DNA of 64,000 bases from Neoceratodus forsteri. Its lineage: Eukaryota; Chordata; Ceratodontiformes; Ceratodontidae. The translations under genes were made by a program, and so were the position numbers. The stretch spans positions 1,088,653,001-1,088,717,000 of the forward strand of contig CM057453.1 of the NCBI GenBank assembly GCA_016271365.2. Reading direction: 5' to 3'. Below, piece by piece: positions 1 to 10,499 of the stretch (positions within the stretch are counted from its first letter, which is position 1; each line of letters opens with the position of its first letter). The notes under the pieces are model-generated. The model was not told the origin of the DNA. It searched no databases and worked only from the letters and a program-made list of their open reading frames with translations.

Positions 1-127
1 CTCTCAGAGTTTATAACACTGCCAGCCCATTCAGAAAAGCTCACACACAGAATGAGCAAACACATAAACAGGAACAGAACACAAGACAGCATAACAAAAC
101 TTCTGAAACTCTTGGCCCTATTGTATA

Positions 128-262
128 TATTGAATACATGATGGGCAGATCATGTTATGGGAAATATTGTCACTCCTGCATTGTGAGCTTGGATAGCTCA
201 CTCTGCAGGAGTGACAATATTTGCCATATCACACTCATGCCCATCATGTATCCCATATATAT
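128..262. mobile_element. Palindromic mini-transposon (MITE-like hairpin)
   Basis: Two arms of about 50 bp are inverted copies of each other. The left arm (about 131-180) has tacatgatgggca and tattgtcactcctgca. The right arm (205-254) has tgcaggagtgacaatattt and gcccatcatgta. About 24 bp separate them. The outer ends run into TATA-rich sequence, including a (TA)n tract at 253-272. It sits exactly where recognisable LINE ORF2 homology ends, so it looks like an insertion. The superfamily is not determined; the TA-rich flanks would suit a Tc1/mariner-type target. Confidence 0.55.
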
Positions 263-1784
263 ATATATATATCAGAGAGCCCTTTGTAAAGTCTAGAGGA
301 ATAATTTCCATAGACAGAAGGGAATTAAAAACAGACATGAGTTGTGGCACCAGGTACTCTCCCAGAAACTTATAAAGAACATTTAGAAGACCATCTGATC
401 CAGGGGATTTATTAGTCGGCAAAGAATTAATAGCAGAGATAAGTTCTTGTTCAGAAATTTTGGCACAGGCCTGATCTAGATATGCCTATGAGGGAACTGG
501 CACATCTAGACCAGAAAATAAAAGAGCTAAATTGCCAGCAACATCTGGAAGAGGAGAAAAAAGACCCAAGGAATATTCTGTCACAAGCCTGCATATTTCA
601 GGCTGAATGCGATGAACGCAGCCCTGCTAATCAGCAAGAACCAACATCGATTTCTGGGCTATCCTGTGAGAATTGCTTTCAAATGGACAAATCACAAATT
701 TCTTACCCTGCACCCCAAACTTATGTTGATGATACAGTTGACGGGACTGCTGATAATGATAATGCAACATATCAGCCTGTATATTATGTATCTGCTGAGA
801 GAGATTCTGACCAGTCATAGCTGTTATAGTCAATAAGGACTGCACCCGCAGCTGTAAGTATTGAAGATATTCCTGATTACTCTTTTTACAACCATAATGT
901 TTCAAAAAGGCCACCATACGGTGTTTTGTATATGCCCACCACTGAATAGGGTCATCATAGCAAATAAAAACAGATTTACAAGCTTGCAAAAAATATCCAA
1001 AAGACTGTTTAAACTCTAAATTTTGTAACATGGAAGTGTTAAACTTTCAAATCCCTGGTCCTTTGCATAAAGGTACATGTAACCCCACACCAACAGAGAG
1101 CAATTTGTGATCAGAAAAAGTTACTGGCTGCACCATAGCAGAAAAAATGGGAAGTGTTTGGGACAGAAAAGCAAAATCAATTTGAGTTGCTAATTTACCT
1201 TTCTGAAAGGTGGGAGTACACTGTTTTGTGAAAGTGAAGTATGCATCACATAGACGTGCAGTACGCACCAACTTAACTAATTCTTGAGAATCACAAAACA
1301 ATTTTTGGGTTGTAGAAAAAAGGCTTCTATCATGAATAATTAAACCACAATTAAAATCGCCAGAAAAAATAATTTGGAGAGAAGAGTGTAAATAAGGTTG
1401 AACCAAAGTAAGCAACTCAATACGAGCAGTTTTTGTTTGAGGGGCATATATATTAATGACCCTGTATGAAGAGGGCCCTACAACAAAATCTGAAGCCAAT
1501 ACTTGTCCTGGAGAAATATCATGCAATTTAAGCAAATGAAAACTAGGCACATTAATCAAAATACCCAAACCAGAGCACTTGTCCTGGCCTATAGACCAAA
1601 ATGAGGGCCCTAGAGGCCAATCTTTTTGTGCTTGGCGTATCTCCATAGTCGTATGAAACCTAGTATCTTGTAATAAAAAAATACCAAAAGGAAGTAAACA
1701 TAAAAAAGAGAGCACCAATTGACATTTTTGCAAATGCTTAACACTATTCACATTAAGCGTATGACAGAGGAAATATTGCATCAT
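198..1784 (-). pseudogene. Tx1-like LINE ORF2: endonuclease and N-terminal reverse transcriptase, broken
   Basis: ORF2 would nick target DNA and copy the LINE RNA into it. From 1784 to 1047 the minus strand encodes an exonuclease-endonuclease-phosphatase domain. Visible motifs are LQDTRF (metal-binding acid region), a central NIYAPQ, FSGDFNC, and a C-terminal SDHKLL, in the right order for LINE endonucleases. After a stop at about 1047 the homology continues (YDDPIQWWAYTKHRMVAFLKHYG, about 920-860) into a linker. From 422 to about 280 the reverse transcriptase begins with PTNKSPGSDGLLNVLYKFLGEYL, the typical L1-group 'KSPGxDGL' block. Catalytic RT motifs are not seen because the copy is interrupted near 285. 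Confidence 0.75.
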
Positions 1785-1814
1785 AATACAAAGAAGGATA
1801 TAAAGAACAACAAT

Positions 1815-3994
1815 TTAAGCTTTTTTCTTTCCTACTACTGTTTTACCTTTTAATTTAACTCTGGCCTTACGCTTCTGGGATACACCAGTACCAATCTGCA
1901 ATTCAGAATCAGAAGTACCTTCAGGATGAGAAGAAGTGATGGAAGAGGAGTCAGACTCTCCGTCAACATCATCTGAGATGTCTTGCAGAAGTTCATATTG
2001 ATTGGATACCGGGATTGGAGAAGATCTCAAAACTTTAGTGGGGGGGGTGACCTGTGGAAGATTCCTGGAGGACCGTCTGCGAGTAGAGACAGCTGGAACT
2101 GTAGAGGGAGGCATATGCTTAGTAGTTAAACAAGCATCTGAGACAGGGACAGGCACACTGTCTGACTCAAGATTCAGCTTTGTCTGTTCAGAAGAAACCA
2201 CAGAGGGGGGACCACTGAAGGGGATGCAATAGGACTTCAACCCTTAAAGATTCTGCAGACTCAGGCTGAACCGGCTTATTTCTAGTTCGGATTCGAGCCT
2301 TCTGTGCCTGAGTAATAATAAAAGGCTGATCAACCCCATCCTCATGATACTCTTGATTATGAGCAGCCCACTGACAATTTTGGAAGGTGTGCCCAACCTC
2401 TGCACAAAGGTTACACTTACATTCATTTAGACAGTGGGCCTCAACGTGCCCAAGGTCATCACAAACATTGCATTTAACTTTGTCACGGACACTGCTAAGA
2501 TGGGAGGGATCCCCACACCTATAGCAGGCCTTAGGTTGACCTGGGTAAAAGAGAACCTCCCTATCACGACCAATAAAAAAAGAGTTAGGTAAATGTATAG
2601 TACCAGATTCAGCAGTATGTAACAAAAGTTTAACCTTCCACCCCCCAGTCCAAATGTTTTCAGTATCTAAGATAGCATCATTCTCACCAATGACAGTACA
2701 GCGTTGTTTTAGCCAGTACAAAACATCAGACATATCAACACCTTCATTTCGAAATAAAATAGTTATGGTCTTACAGGCTGGTTTGGTCAAAGGAATAGCC
2801 ATAAAAGGGGTCCATAAGGCTGACTGTTTTAATTATTGGTATTTAGCCCAGAAACGGTCTGAAAACTCACATCAAATCAGAAATATGAATTAGAGCTTAG
2901 ATTTCATGGGAGAAAAATTTAAGAGAGTCTTTGAGAAGCTTGCGTGCGACATAGATCCGATCAGGGGGTTCAGGTAGTCCTCCCACGAAGGACAGACGAA
3001 CAGCATTATGTCATTTTGCAGCTAATACAGGAAACTTGAACAGTGAAGAAAAAGTACAAGCTTGACCATCTCCTGCAGGGTGGTGCAGCTGCAGTCCCAC
3101 TATAGTTAGCTTGGGTAAAGGAGCAGAAGTAGAAGGCAGTGGTGTTTTAGGGAGCTGAAGAACAGGGTGCTGCGTCAATTTCAAGTCCTGAGTTAATAAA
3201 AGGGGATCTGAAGTGGGCACAGTGCAACGTGCCGCAGGCTGCAGTTCAGGGAAATCCTCAGGTCGGGGAGAGCTGATCGGGGAAGAGTCTGGGATCCACC
3301 ACCTTGCCGCCGATTTCTGAACCCAGCCAGCTCCTGTCAAAGCGGTTTCAACGGACCAGGTAAGCAAATGAGAAGAAACAGCAGCTTGTGGGGAAGTAGA
3401 TTTAATCAAAGGCAAGTCAACAGTAGGTGTACTCACGGTAGAGGAATGTGTAACAGGAACATTAACTCCAGGCGGCTCCTGAGACAGAGCCTCAGTAGCG
3501 TGCACAATCTCCTCCACTCCCTCACGCTGTGCACAAACCTGCTGAGCAACAACGCTAGAGCTACTGGCGCACAGCAGCCGAAGTTCTCGCTGCAGTGTCA
3601 TTCTGGTAACTGCATATTTGCATTCCTCCATGGCTAATCTTCTGCGTAGCTCATTCTCTGCCAGTGTAGTATGTTCAGGAGCAGATGAAGGAGAATCCTC
3701 CCCTTTACTCAAGTTAGAATCAATCAGTGCAGAGTCAACCTTCAACAACATCTCCTCAGGTTCTAACACAGCAGCTGCCTGCTGCAAAGTTAAGTCAGAA
3801 ATCTCTTCATCCTGTAATGCATCATTACCAGTTTCAGCAGTGGTCTCCAACAAGACAGAGGTGGGAGCTAAGACTAAGTCACCCACCTCCATAGCTTCCT
3901 CCACAGCTACCTCAGCAGTGGCTGCCATCTTGGACAGAGGTTCCCCCACAGGAGAACGGGAATTTCCCTGGTGCCCTGGCCAAATTTCCCCCAT
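1815..3994 (-). pseudogene. Tx1-like LINE ORF1 (nucleic-acid-binding Gag-like protein), broken
   Basis: This would encode the RNA-binding ORF1 protein that packages LINE RNA. It reads in three blocks on the minus strand: 3994-3011 (327 aa, acidic and Ala/Ser/Thr-rich N-terminal part starting MGEIWPGH), 2802-2188 (zinc-knuckle block) and 2240-1815 (Ser/Pro-rich then Lys-rich basic tail). The middle block contains CYRCGDPSH followed by two complete C-x2-C-x4-H-x4-C knuckles (CNVCDDLGHVEAHC and CNLCAEVGHTFQNC). The first knuckle lacks its last cysteine. The blocks lie in different frames and about 200 bp between 3011 and 2802 has stops. A frameshift lies near 2188-2240. ORF2 follows immediately on the same strand, as expected for an L1-group element. 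The family call is good; the exact start is uncertain. Confidence 0.72.
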
Positions 3995-4000
3995 TCACAA

Positions 4001-4439
4001 AAATACCACCAACAGCTTAATCTGGTTCAAGGTCAGCTGGCATTCATCTGTATCCCCTTCCCCCAGGTCATGCCTGAAAATATTCAGAATTTGTCTAGTG
4101 CACTTACCTGGTCAACAAAAACTAAAATAAATAAATAAATAAAATAATAGGTTGCTGCTTAGATAACAGAAATTAATAAGCTAAGAGCTCTTGTTCCTTG
4201 GCAGTGGGTTAAAACCAGGGTTAACTCGGGTGACATGTGCAATCTTATTGAGCCAGACTTCAGAGTGAAAAATGGCAGAACTGTGCCACCCCTGGAGTAC
4301 AGGAAAGAAAAGATGGTATTTGGGAAGGAGGTCTGTTAGGATTCATAAAAATGGGGAGGGTGTCTGCTAACAAAATGTGTTCTCATTATAATTTGTTGAT
4401 TCTTGTCGGCCATTCTAAAACATTTACAGCTAAAGAATT
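4001..4439. other. Unassigned stretch with a short (AAAT)n tract
   Basis: There is no convincing coding sequence. A short AAAT repeat sits at about 4124-4147, just beyond the 5' side of the Tx1-like element. The rest is unremarkable AT-rich sequence. Confidence 0.4.
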
Positions 4440-5237
4440 GTTGGGTACCTAGAGGCCAGCAGGGCACAGGACCTAAGGCAGCATGGATTCACAGCAAGAA
4501 GGTCATCTCAGATGTATCTAATAGATTTCATTGACTGGGTGACCAAAGTAGTAGATCAGAGAGGGGCTGTGGATGTGGCCTACCTAGATTTTAGCAAGGC
4601 ATTTGACATAGTCGCACCCAAAAGATTAATAAACAGGTTAGCCAGCCTGGGAGTTGGTCCCAGGGTGGTAACCTGGATAAAACATTGGCTGGACAACAGG
4701 ACACAGAGGGTAAGAGTAAACAAAATCCACTCTGAAAAATGGGGGGTTACTAGCAGGGTACCGCAGGGTTCAATACTGGGACCGGTCCTCTTTAATGTCT
4801 TTATAGGTGACATTGCAGAGGGACTGGAAGGAGAAGTATGCCTCTTTGCAGATGACTAAAAGATCTGCAACAGGATAGATACACAAGGGAGGAGTGGAAA
4901 GGATGAGAAGGGACTTGGCAAGGTTGGAAGAGTGGTCAAAAGTATGGCAACTTAGCTTCAATGCAAAGAAGTGCAAAATCATGCACCAGGGAATCAAGAA
5001 CCCAGGGGAAGAGGATACAGTGGGGGGTACTAACAACAACAAAAATGGAAAGGGACCTGGGGGTAGTCATATCAGATGACCTAAAGGTAGGCAAACAATG
5101 TGAGAAGGCAGCAAGGAGGGCTGGGGGTATACTGGGATACATAGGGAATGGCATCACCAGTAGAAAACAGGAAGTTGTTATTCCTCTTTATAAAGAGTTG
5201 ACAAGACCCCTACAAAGAGAGGTGAGAAAGAATAAGT

Positions 5238-5311
5238 GCCTCAGCTGGGACTTGAACCCAGACTGCCAGATATACCATTCCGATTGCGCTAACCAGCTGT
5301 GCCACTGAGAC
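5238..5311 (-). other. tRNA-like head 1 of the 223-bp array
   Basis: Read on the minus strand, the ends GTCTCAG and CTGAGGC pair as a 7-bp acceptor stem with one G-U pair. A TpsiC arm CTGGG-TTCAAGT-CCCAG pairs perfectly. The B box GGTTCAAGTCC (5248-5258) and an A-box-like AGCTGGTTAGCGCAATCGG are present. The anticodon stem is poor, so this is a SINE-type pol III promoter relic and not a working tRNA. Confidence 0.7.
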
Positions 5312-5460
5312 AACTGGCACTGGGGCTGTCCCCAAGCATGTTACTCTTTCTCAAATGCACAACCCAATGGCAACACAAATATTTACTTCTAACAATCACA
5401 CAGGAGTGTGGTGTGCATATTTTATGGAACACGTACAAGCAGAAGTGAGAAAGAATAAGT

Positions 5461-5534
5461 CACTCAGCTGGGACGTGAACCCAGGCCACCTGGAATTCCA
5501 TTCCGATTGCACTAACCAGCTGCACCGCTGAGAC
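5461..5534 (-). other. tRNA-like head 2 of the 223-bp array
   Basis: Same layout as head 1, exactly 223 bp later. The 5' acceptor half GTCTCAG (complement of 5528-5534) is kept. The 3' acceptor half is mutated, and the B-box region reads GGGTTCACGTCC. Confidence 0.65.
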
Positions 5535-5683
5535 AACTGGAACCAGGGCCGTTCCCGAGCACATTACTCTTTCTCAAATGCACAACCCAATGGCAACATA
5601 AATATTTACTTCTAACAATCACACAGGAGTGTGGTGTGCATATTTTATGGAATGCATACAAGCAGAGGTGAAAAAGAATAAGT

Positions 5684-5757
5684 GCCTCAGTTGGGACTTG
5701 AACCCAGGCCACCCAGAATACCGATCTGATTGCGCTAACCAGCTGCACCACTGAGAT
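5684..5757 (-). other. tRNA-like head 3 of the 223-bp array
   Basis: Third copy at the same 223-bp spacing. It keeps the B box GGTTCAAGTCC and an A-box-like AGCTGGTTAGCGCAATC. The 5' acceptor half has one change (ATCTCAG). A fourth head at 5907-5970 is cut short. Confidence 0.65.
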
Positions 5758-6520
5758 AACTGGAACCAGGGCTGTCCCTGAGCACATTACTCTTTCTCAA
5801 ATGCACAACCCAATGGCAACACAAATATTTACTTCTTACAATCACACAGGAGTATGGCGTGCATATTTTATGGAACACATACAAACAGAGGTGAGAAAGA
5901 ATAAGTGCCTCAGTTGGTACTTGAACCCAGGCTGCCTGGAATACCATTCCGATTGCACTAGCCAGCTGCATAAGACCCCATCTGGAATACTGCATGCAGT
6001 TCTGGAGACCCTATATCCACAAGGGCATAGACAGGATGAAGACAGTTCAGAGGAGGGCCACTAAAATGGTGCAGGGTCTGCACCAGAAGCCATACGAAGA
6101 GAGAATAAAGGAGCTTATATGTATACCCTCGAGGAAAGGAGGGAGAGGGGGACATGATAGAAACTTTCAAGGGGATCAACAAAGTCCAAGAGGGTAGCAT
6201 CTTTCAGAAAAAGAGATGTGCAAGAACAAGTGGGCACAATTTGATAGAGGGGGATGGATAAGGGGCAGTGTGAGGAAGTATTTTTTCACAGAGAGGTTGG
6301 TGAACGCATGGAACAGCCTTCCTGAGGGGGATGTGGGGTCACAAATAGTGAAGAAATTCAAGAATGTATGGGACAGACATAAGGCAGTTCAGGGGGGTAG
6401 GAGGAAGTAGGCTGTTGGTTAACTAGATTCTGCTGCTTATTCAATTGGTAGGGAAATGGGCAGACTAGACGGGCCAAGCAGTCCTTATCTGCCGTCAAAG
6501 TCTATGTTTCTATGTTAAAA

Positions 6521-6869
6521 CAGGATGGCATTAAATAAATGTTTGCATGAAAGAATTGGCAGTCATTCTGGGTTCTAATTAACATTAGAATTCAAGCCCC
6601 CCCCCCCCAGAAGTTAAGGTAGGGGCTCTGCCCCCTCCGGAATTATTGTAATGCAATTTGGGACTAATATGTTGCAGGCTACATGTTAGCCCTGAATTGC
6701 AAGGGTTAAAATCAGGCCTGTACACTGATCATAAAACGGAGGGGGGAGGGTCTTTTTTTGGCCAAGGTGGAACTGTGGGCACCACATGTCGAGCTGACAT
6801 GTGAGAGTATGAATGAGGGCAAGAGGGGTTTTGAGGTATGCTTTTTTTTCTTTAACTTCTTTATTAACA
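6521..6869. other. Spacer between two facing CR1-like LINEs, with poly-C tract
   Basis: No coding or family signal was found. A run of 13 C bases lies at about 6597-6609. Confidence 0.4.
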
Positions 6870-8360
6870 CAGTCATGGACATATAAGGACATGAACATAC
6901 GAACATACAAAACTGCCAGCAGATACAGTCCATAATGGTCTATTGAATCTGCTTGAGTGTGCAGCTACTTATAACAAGTAGCTGCCCTCCTGCTTCTGGA
7001 GCTGTACTCCCCTCTCCTCTCTCTCCTTACTGTACCCCACCCCACCCTGTGTTCCCTGTTTTCCTAATCTTCTTCTTTACCCTGTCCCAACCCCTCTTAA
7101 AACTGGTCACAGTCTTGGCCGCCACCACCTCCTTTGACAACTCGTTCTACCCTTTCACCACCCTTTCTGTGAAGAAGTGCCTTTTCATTTCCCTCCTGAA
7201 TCTACCCTCCACTAATTTCAGGTCATGACCCCTTGTTGTCCCCTGCACTGCTTCCTTACTTTAAAGATGTCTTCAGTGCTGGTCTTGTTTATGTCATTTA
7301 GGTACTTGAAGGTATCAATCATATCCCCTCTTCCTCTCCTGTCCTCCAAGGAGTACATATTCAGCACTTTCAGTCTCTCCTCATATGTTGTCCCCCATTC
7401 CCTGTATCAATTTGATTGCTCTCCACTGTACTGCCTCTAATAGATTGATATCTTTCTTAAGGTAGGGGCACCAGAACTGAATAAAATACTCCAGGTGTGG
7501 TCTCACCAGTGACCTGTACAGTGGCAGAACAACCTCCACCCTCCTGGAGGTGATTCCCCCAGCATTCTGTTTGCCTTAGCTGCTGCCTTGCAGCACTGTA
7601 TGTTTCATGTCACCTTGAACCATAATCTCCTGGTCCTTCTCCTCTTACAATACTGTCACCTGAACTCCCCCTATTCAGTAACTGGCCTGTGGATTTTTGG
7701 CTCCCATGAGTATCACCTTGCACTTTTTAGCATTAAAACTAAGCTGCCAGATGCCTGACCACCTCTCCAACCTTGCCAGGTCCTCCCTTAAATCCTGTCT
7801 CCCATCCTCTGTGTCCACTCTCCCACACAGCTTAGTATCATCTGCAAAAAGACAGATTTTGTTCTTCACCCCCTCTGCTATGTCACCAATAAATACACTG
7901 AACAACACAGGTCCCAGTACCGATCCCTGTGGGACACTACTGGTCACAGGCCTAGGTTCGGACAGCTCACCCCCAACCACTGCTCTCTGGTTCCTGTCAG
8001 CCAGCTCCTAACACACCCCAGCAGCTTGTCCCCAACCCCCAGGTCCCTCAGCTTGCTGACCAACCTGCCATGGGGCACATAGTCAAATGCCTTGCTAAAA
8101 TCCAGATAGAGTACATCCAGTGCCGGCTCCATATCCAGGATCCTTGTGACCCAGTCAAAGAAATCCACCATGCTGGTCTAGCACCACCTCCCCCTGACAA
8201 ACCCATGCTGCCTGTCACCCTGGAGACCATTTTCTTCAAGGAAGGACACAGAGTGACCTCCATGAAGATTCTCTGCCAGGTACAAAAGCAAAACAACCCT
8301 TGAATAATAATTCTAGCAGTAGGGGTTTTGGCTATAATTTTGTACCATAACACCTTGTTT
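6870..8360 (-). mobile_element. CR1-like LINE, 5' truncated, minus strand
   Basis: Same family as the element at 4440-6520, in the opposite orientation. The 3' end lies at about 6880 ('aacatacgaacatac...gccagcag'). The 3' untranslated/C-terminal region at 7130-7660 includes 'tctgtgaagaagtgcctttt' and 'ctccaggtgtggtctcacc'. The reverse transcriptase lies at 7680-8300. With its neighbour it forms an inverted pair separated by about 350 bp. Confidence 0.72.
7675..8300 (-). pseudogene. CR1-like reverse transcriptase fragment
   Basis: Minus-strand RT block. Residues DVLYLDFSKAFDYVPHGRLVSKL (8130-8060) are motif A, SVPQGSVLGPVLFSVFIGDIAEG (7940-7870) the motif B region, FADDTKLCGRVDTEDG (7860-7810) motif C with both catalytic Asp, and WQLSFNAKKCKVILMGAKNP (7750-7685) the thumb. 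A frameshift near 7950-7990 separates motif A from motif B. 5' truncation and the frameshift mean it cannot make active enzyme. Confidence 0.75.
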
Positions 8361-9578
8361 CATTCCAGAATATGGAAACCAGAGATGCTGACACAGGTTT
8401 CAAACTTTCTGGCTTGTACCTTGGCTGGCACTGAATCCTAATCAAACTAATCTGCATGATAATGGATGAAACATTGTTATACTGGTGGCAATTATAACAT
8501 TTCCTAGCGTGGCAAGTTAAGTGTCCAGAAAAAAGTTTAAGCCGTTGGACGCAATACAGATCTACTGATGTAAGAAGATGGGAGGTCAAGGGAGCCACTT
8601 ACTGTCTTTGGAAGGATGCAGAGCCAAGGGAAATAACCAGAAAGGATTATTTCACAAACAAGTGACTGCCACTTGAAACAGATTTCCTGAACAAATGGTG
8701 TCAGTCTCTCAACCCCCTGCCCCACGAATCAGGAATGGGTGACCAAAATCAGGAACTAAAGGGAATATCTGTTTAGGAAGCTGTAACAATAGGTGGTTTA
8801 ATGCGGTATGGCTTTTATTATTATTTACATATTTACTCTTCAGTTGCAAAAATGGCGAACACAGGAGGGGAAGAGCAAATGCGTAATGACAAATCAGGGA
8901 CGGCTGAGAGGTAATTGTATATGTCCGCCAGCACTCTTTCCTTCTATCTTCAAGCAAACTAGAAGTACCAGGGCCAGTACCTTGCAGAAAAAAAGATGAC
9001 AGCTTAGTATTCATATGAGCGGATCAGCAACTCCCCCCAAAACACACACTTTCCAGGTTGGCCCCGTACACAGCTGGCTCGTTGCACCACAGTCCCATGG
9101 CTTCAGTCCAGCTCTGCAAAACGCATCAAAGATGGAACAGTAATATAAATAATTAGACTAAGTCTTTTTCTTCTACTTTTATGACCCTTAGACAGTCCCT
9201 GATTTTGATCACCCGTTCCTTATTGGGATGCTCCATGCCCACCCCCAAACGAGGCTGTTTTTATTTGTTAGCATACAAAGACTGACAGACAGTACAACCA
9301 ACCCCTGCTGCAGCTTTTCACGCACCCTGACCATGACACGTGACCCGGATGGCGCAAACAGCAGAGTTAGTCTGAGGAGTGGGTTCCATTGTTTGTGACC
9401 ATGGTAACGGTTTCTTGATGGCTCATGTGCCAGTTTGGGGGGGTCTCTGCAGCCAGCAAGTCACCATCAGAGAGGGGGTCCTCACCTGTCCCTGAATCAC
9501 AGTCATGTGGGGACAGGCATGTGGTGGATAAATGAATGGTAAGAAGTGGTGCAGGCTAGCAGCCATGGCCTACTGTAG
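8361..9578. other. Unassigned stretch
   Basis: No coding signal, tandem repeat or recognised mobile element was found by eye. It may be decayed repeat sequence. Confidence 0.35.
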
Positions 9579-9694
9579 TTTGCCACAGTCGGCTGTAAGC
9601 CACCCAGCCCAGTCAGAACAAAGAAGAAGAAAAAGGTGCTCGAGGGAGGCAACATCGTGGAGCTGAGGAAACACGTCTATCCTAAGGACATGGG
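9579..9694 (+). CDS. Possible single host exon, gene unknown
   Basis: One frame is open from the stop at 9576-9578 and ends in a strong splice donor, GGG|GTGAGT (donor 9695-9700). The predicted residues include a lysine run followed by VLEGGNIVELRKHVYPKDMG. Three CpG dinucleotides survive here in otherwise CpG-poor DNA, as can happen in selected coding sequence. Possible acceptors are the AGs at 9587-9588 and 9612, but the polypyrimidine tract is weak. I do not recognise the protein. In another frame an ATG in good context (gcagccATGG, about 9565) opens only a short peptide. This could be chance. Confidence 0.25.
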
Positions 9695-9700
9695 GTGAGT

Positions 9701-10495
9701 TGACTATATGTTTCTTTCTAATCCTGACTGATGTTTAGTCAGTAGTGGCATGGAAGGACAGGGTGGGAGTTGGAGAACACAGCATTTAGCAGCCTACACC
9801 CTATGCCTCTGATTTGTGAGTCTGGCTGGAGGATTGTGTGGAAAGTTAGGCTCTTTGAGGTGGTGGGAGGTCATTCATATTTGCTGAATACATCCACTGA
9901 ATGGAGACAGCATCATGGCATTACTGATGTCTGAGCAATGTATCGGTCAAGTCAAGTTACTTTTTCCCCTTGGGCTGAGCAGATAAGCTAAATTTAAATG
10001 TGACAGAGAAATGAAAGGCCTGCCTAATGGTGACAGTGTGCGGAGGGGGGATGGAGACAGACCTGTGGTATTGGCCATTAGACCAGGCACCCACTTTTGT
10101 GCTGCCTACAGCTCATGGTAATTAAAAAAAAGAAGTCTGCTAAGGGAGATAGTGTAGTGGTGGGGCTGGGCCTTCTAATTATTGTACTGCCTGCAGTGTG
10201 TACAGCTAGAAGAAGAAAAGTGAGCATTGTAAGGAAAAGAATGAAGTAATAGAAAACAATATATAGAGAATAATGGCTATGCAACTGTTTTGGACTTTTT
10301 TTTTTTACACACCACAGGTGTGTGATGGCCCATAAACCTCGAGAGTGAAGTTCAAAAGGTTTGGTGGGGGAGGGGTCATCACACACCGAGGATGTGAACA
10401 AACACAAAAAAATGACCATTCCATCACAGTTGTATTGCCATTATTTTTTTACAATTACTGCTGGAGGGAGGTTCTTTTTATGCCAAGACTTTCAA
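9701..10495. other. Unassigned stretch
   Basis: No coding or repeat-family signal is visible beyond short homopolymers. It would be intronic if the exon call at 9579-9694 is right. Confidence 0.35.
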
Positions 10496-10499
10496 TGAC

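Larger units (their letters stand above)
1..4000 (-). mobile_element. Tx1-like (L1 group) LINE, 3' part missing
   Basis: A minus-strand non-LTR retrotransposon runs from about 4000 down towards the left window edge. ORF1 (3994 to 1815) carries retrotransposon-type zinc knuckles. ORF2 (1784 down to about 198) carries an apurinic-like endonuclease and the first part of the reverse transcriptase. A two-ORF element whose ORF1 has CCHC knuckles is typical of the Tx1 branch of the L1 group, known from amphibians and fishes. Reading frames are interrupted by stops and shifts, so the copy is dead. The RT homology stops at a hairpin insertion at about 128-262. Sequence left of that was not assigned with confidence. 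Confidence 0.75.
5211..5971 (-). repeat. Tandem array of tRNA-derived units, 223-bp period, about 3.4 copies
   Basis: A landmark ('aataag' before the tRNA-like head) occurs at 5231, 5454, 5677 and 5900, giving three successive spacings of exactly 223 bp. Each unit holds a tRNA-like head on the minus strand plus about 150 bp of unrelated body containing tttctcaaatgcacaaccca. The array interrupts the CR1-like RT and is flanked by the 8-bp direct repeat aagacccc (5203-5210 and 5972-5979), consistent with a single insertion. The last unit, at the right, lacks the first bases of its tRNA head. It resembles a SINE that became a small satellite; no known family is recognised. Confidence 0.85.
4512..6197 (+). 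pseudogene. CR1-like reverse transcriptase, broken
   Basis: This would encode the C-terminal half of a LINE reverse transcriptase. Residues at 4512-4859 include AYLDFSKAFDIV (motif A), RVPQGSILGPVLFNVFIGDI (motif B region) and FADD (motif C, catalytic Asp pair), followed directly by a TAA stop. The thumb region continues in other frames: LARLEEWSKVWQLSFNAKKCKIMHQG (4912-4995) and ERDLGVVISDDLKVGKQ (about 5048-5098). It stops at 'LTRP' (about 5210) and resumes after the array at 5980-6110 with MQFWRPYIHKGIDRMKTVQRRATKMVQGL. So one gene was cut by one later insertion. Several frameshifts show it is not functional. Confidence 0.78.
4440..6520 (+). mobile_element. CR1-like LINE, 5' truncated, split by a tRNA-derived array
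   Basis: A plus-strand non-LTR retrotransposon starts at about 4440 ('ctagaggccagcagggc') inside the reverse transcriptase. It ends at about 6515 with the family's typical 3' end ('gacgggccaagcagtcc ... tctatgtttctatg'). The same family recurs at 6870-8360, 25545-27985, 29090-30612 and 39040-39990. The coding part is broken by stops, frameshifts and the insertion at 5211-5971. CR1/L3/Rex-type affiliation is inferred from RT motifs; the precise clade needs a phylogeny. Confidence 0.75.

Noticed and set aside
3368..4130. Plus-strand open frames over the Tx1-like ORF1
   Set aside because: They are antisense readings of the GC-rich ORF1 region, whose coding sense is the minus strand.
5238..5757. 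Functional tRNA genes
   Set aside because: The anticodon arms do not pair well and the units are embedded in a 223-bp tandem repeat, so these are SINE-type heads.
5211..5971. CRISPR-like array
   Set aside because: The 223-bp period is one long repeat with no repeat-spacer alternation, and the surroundings are vertebrate retrotransposons.
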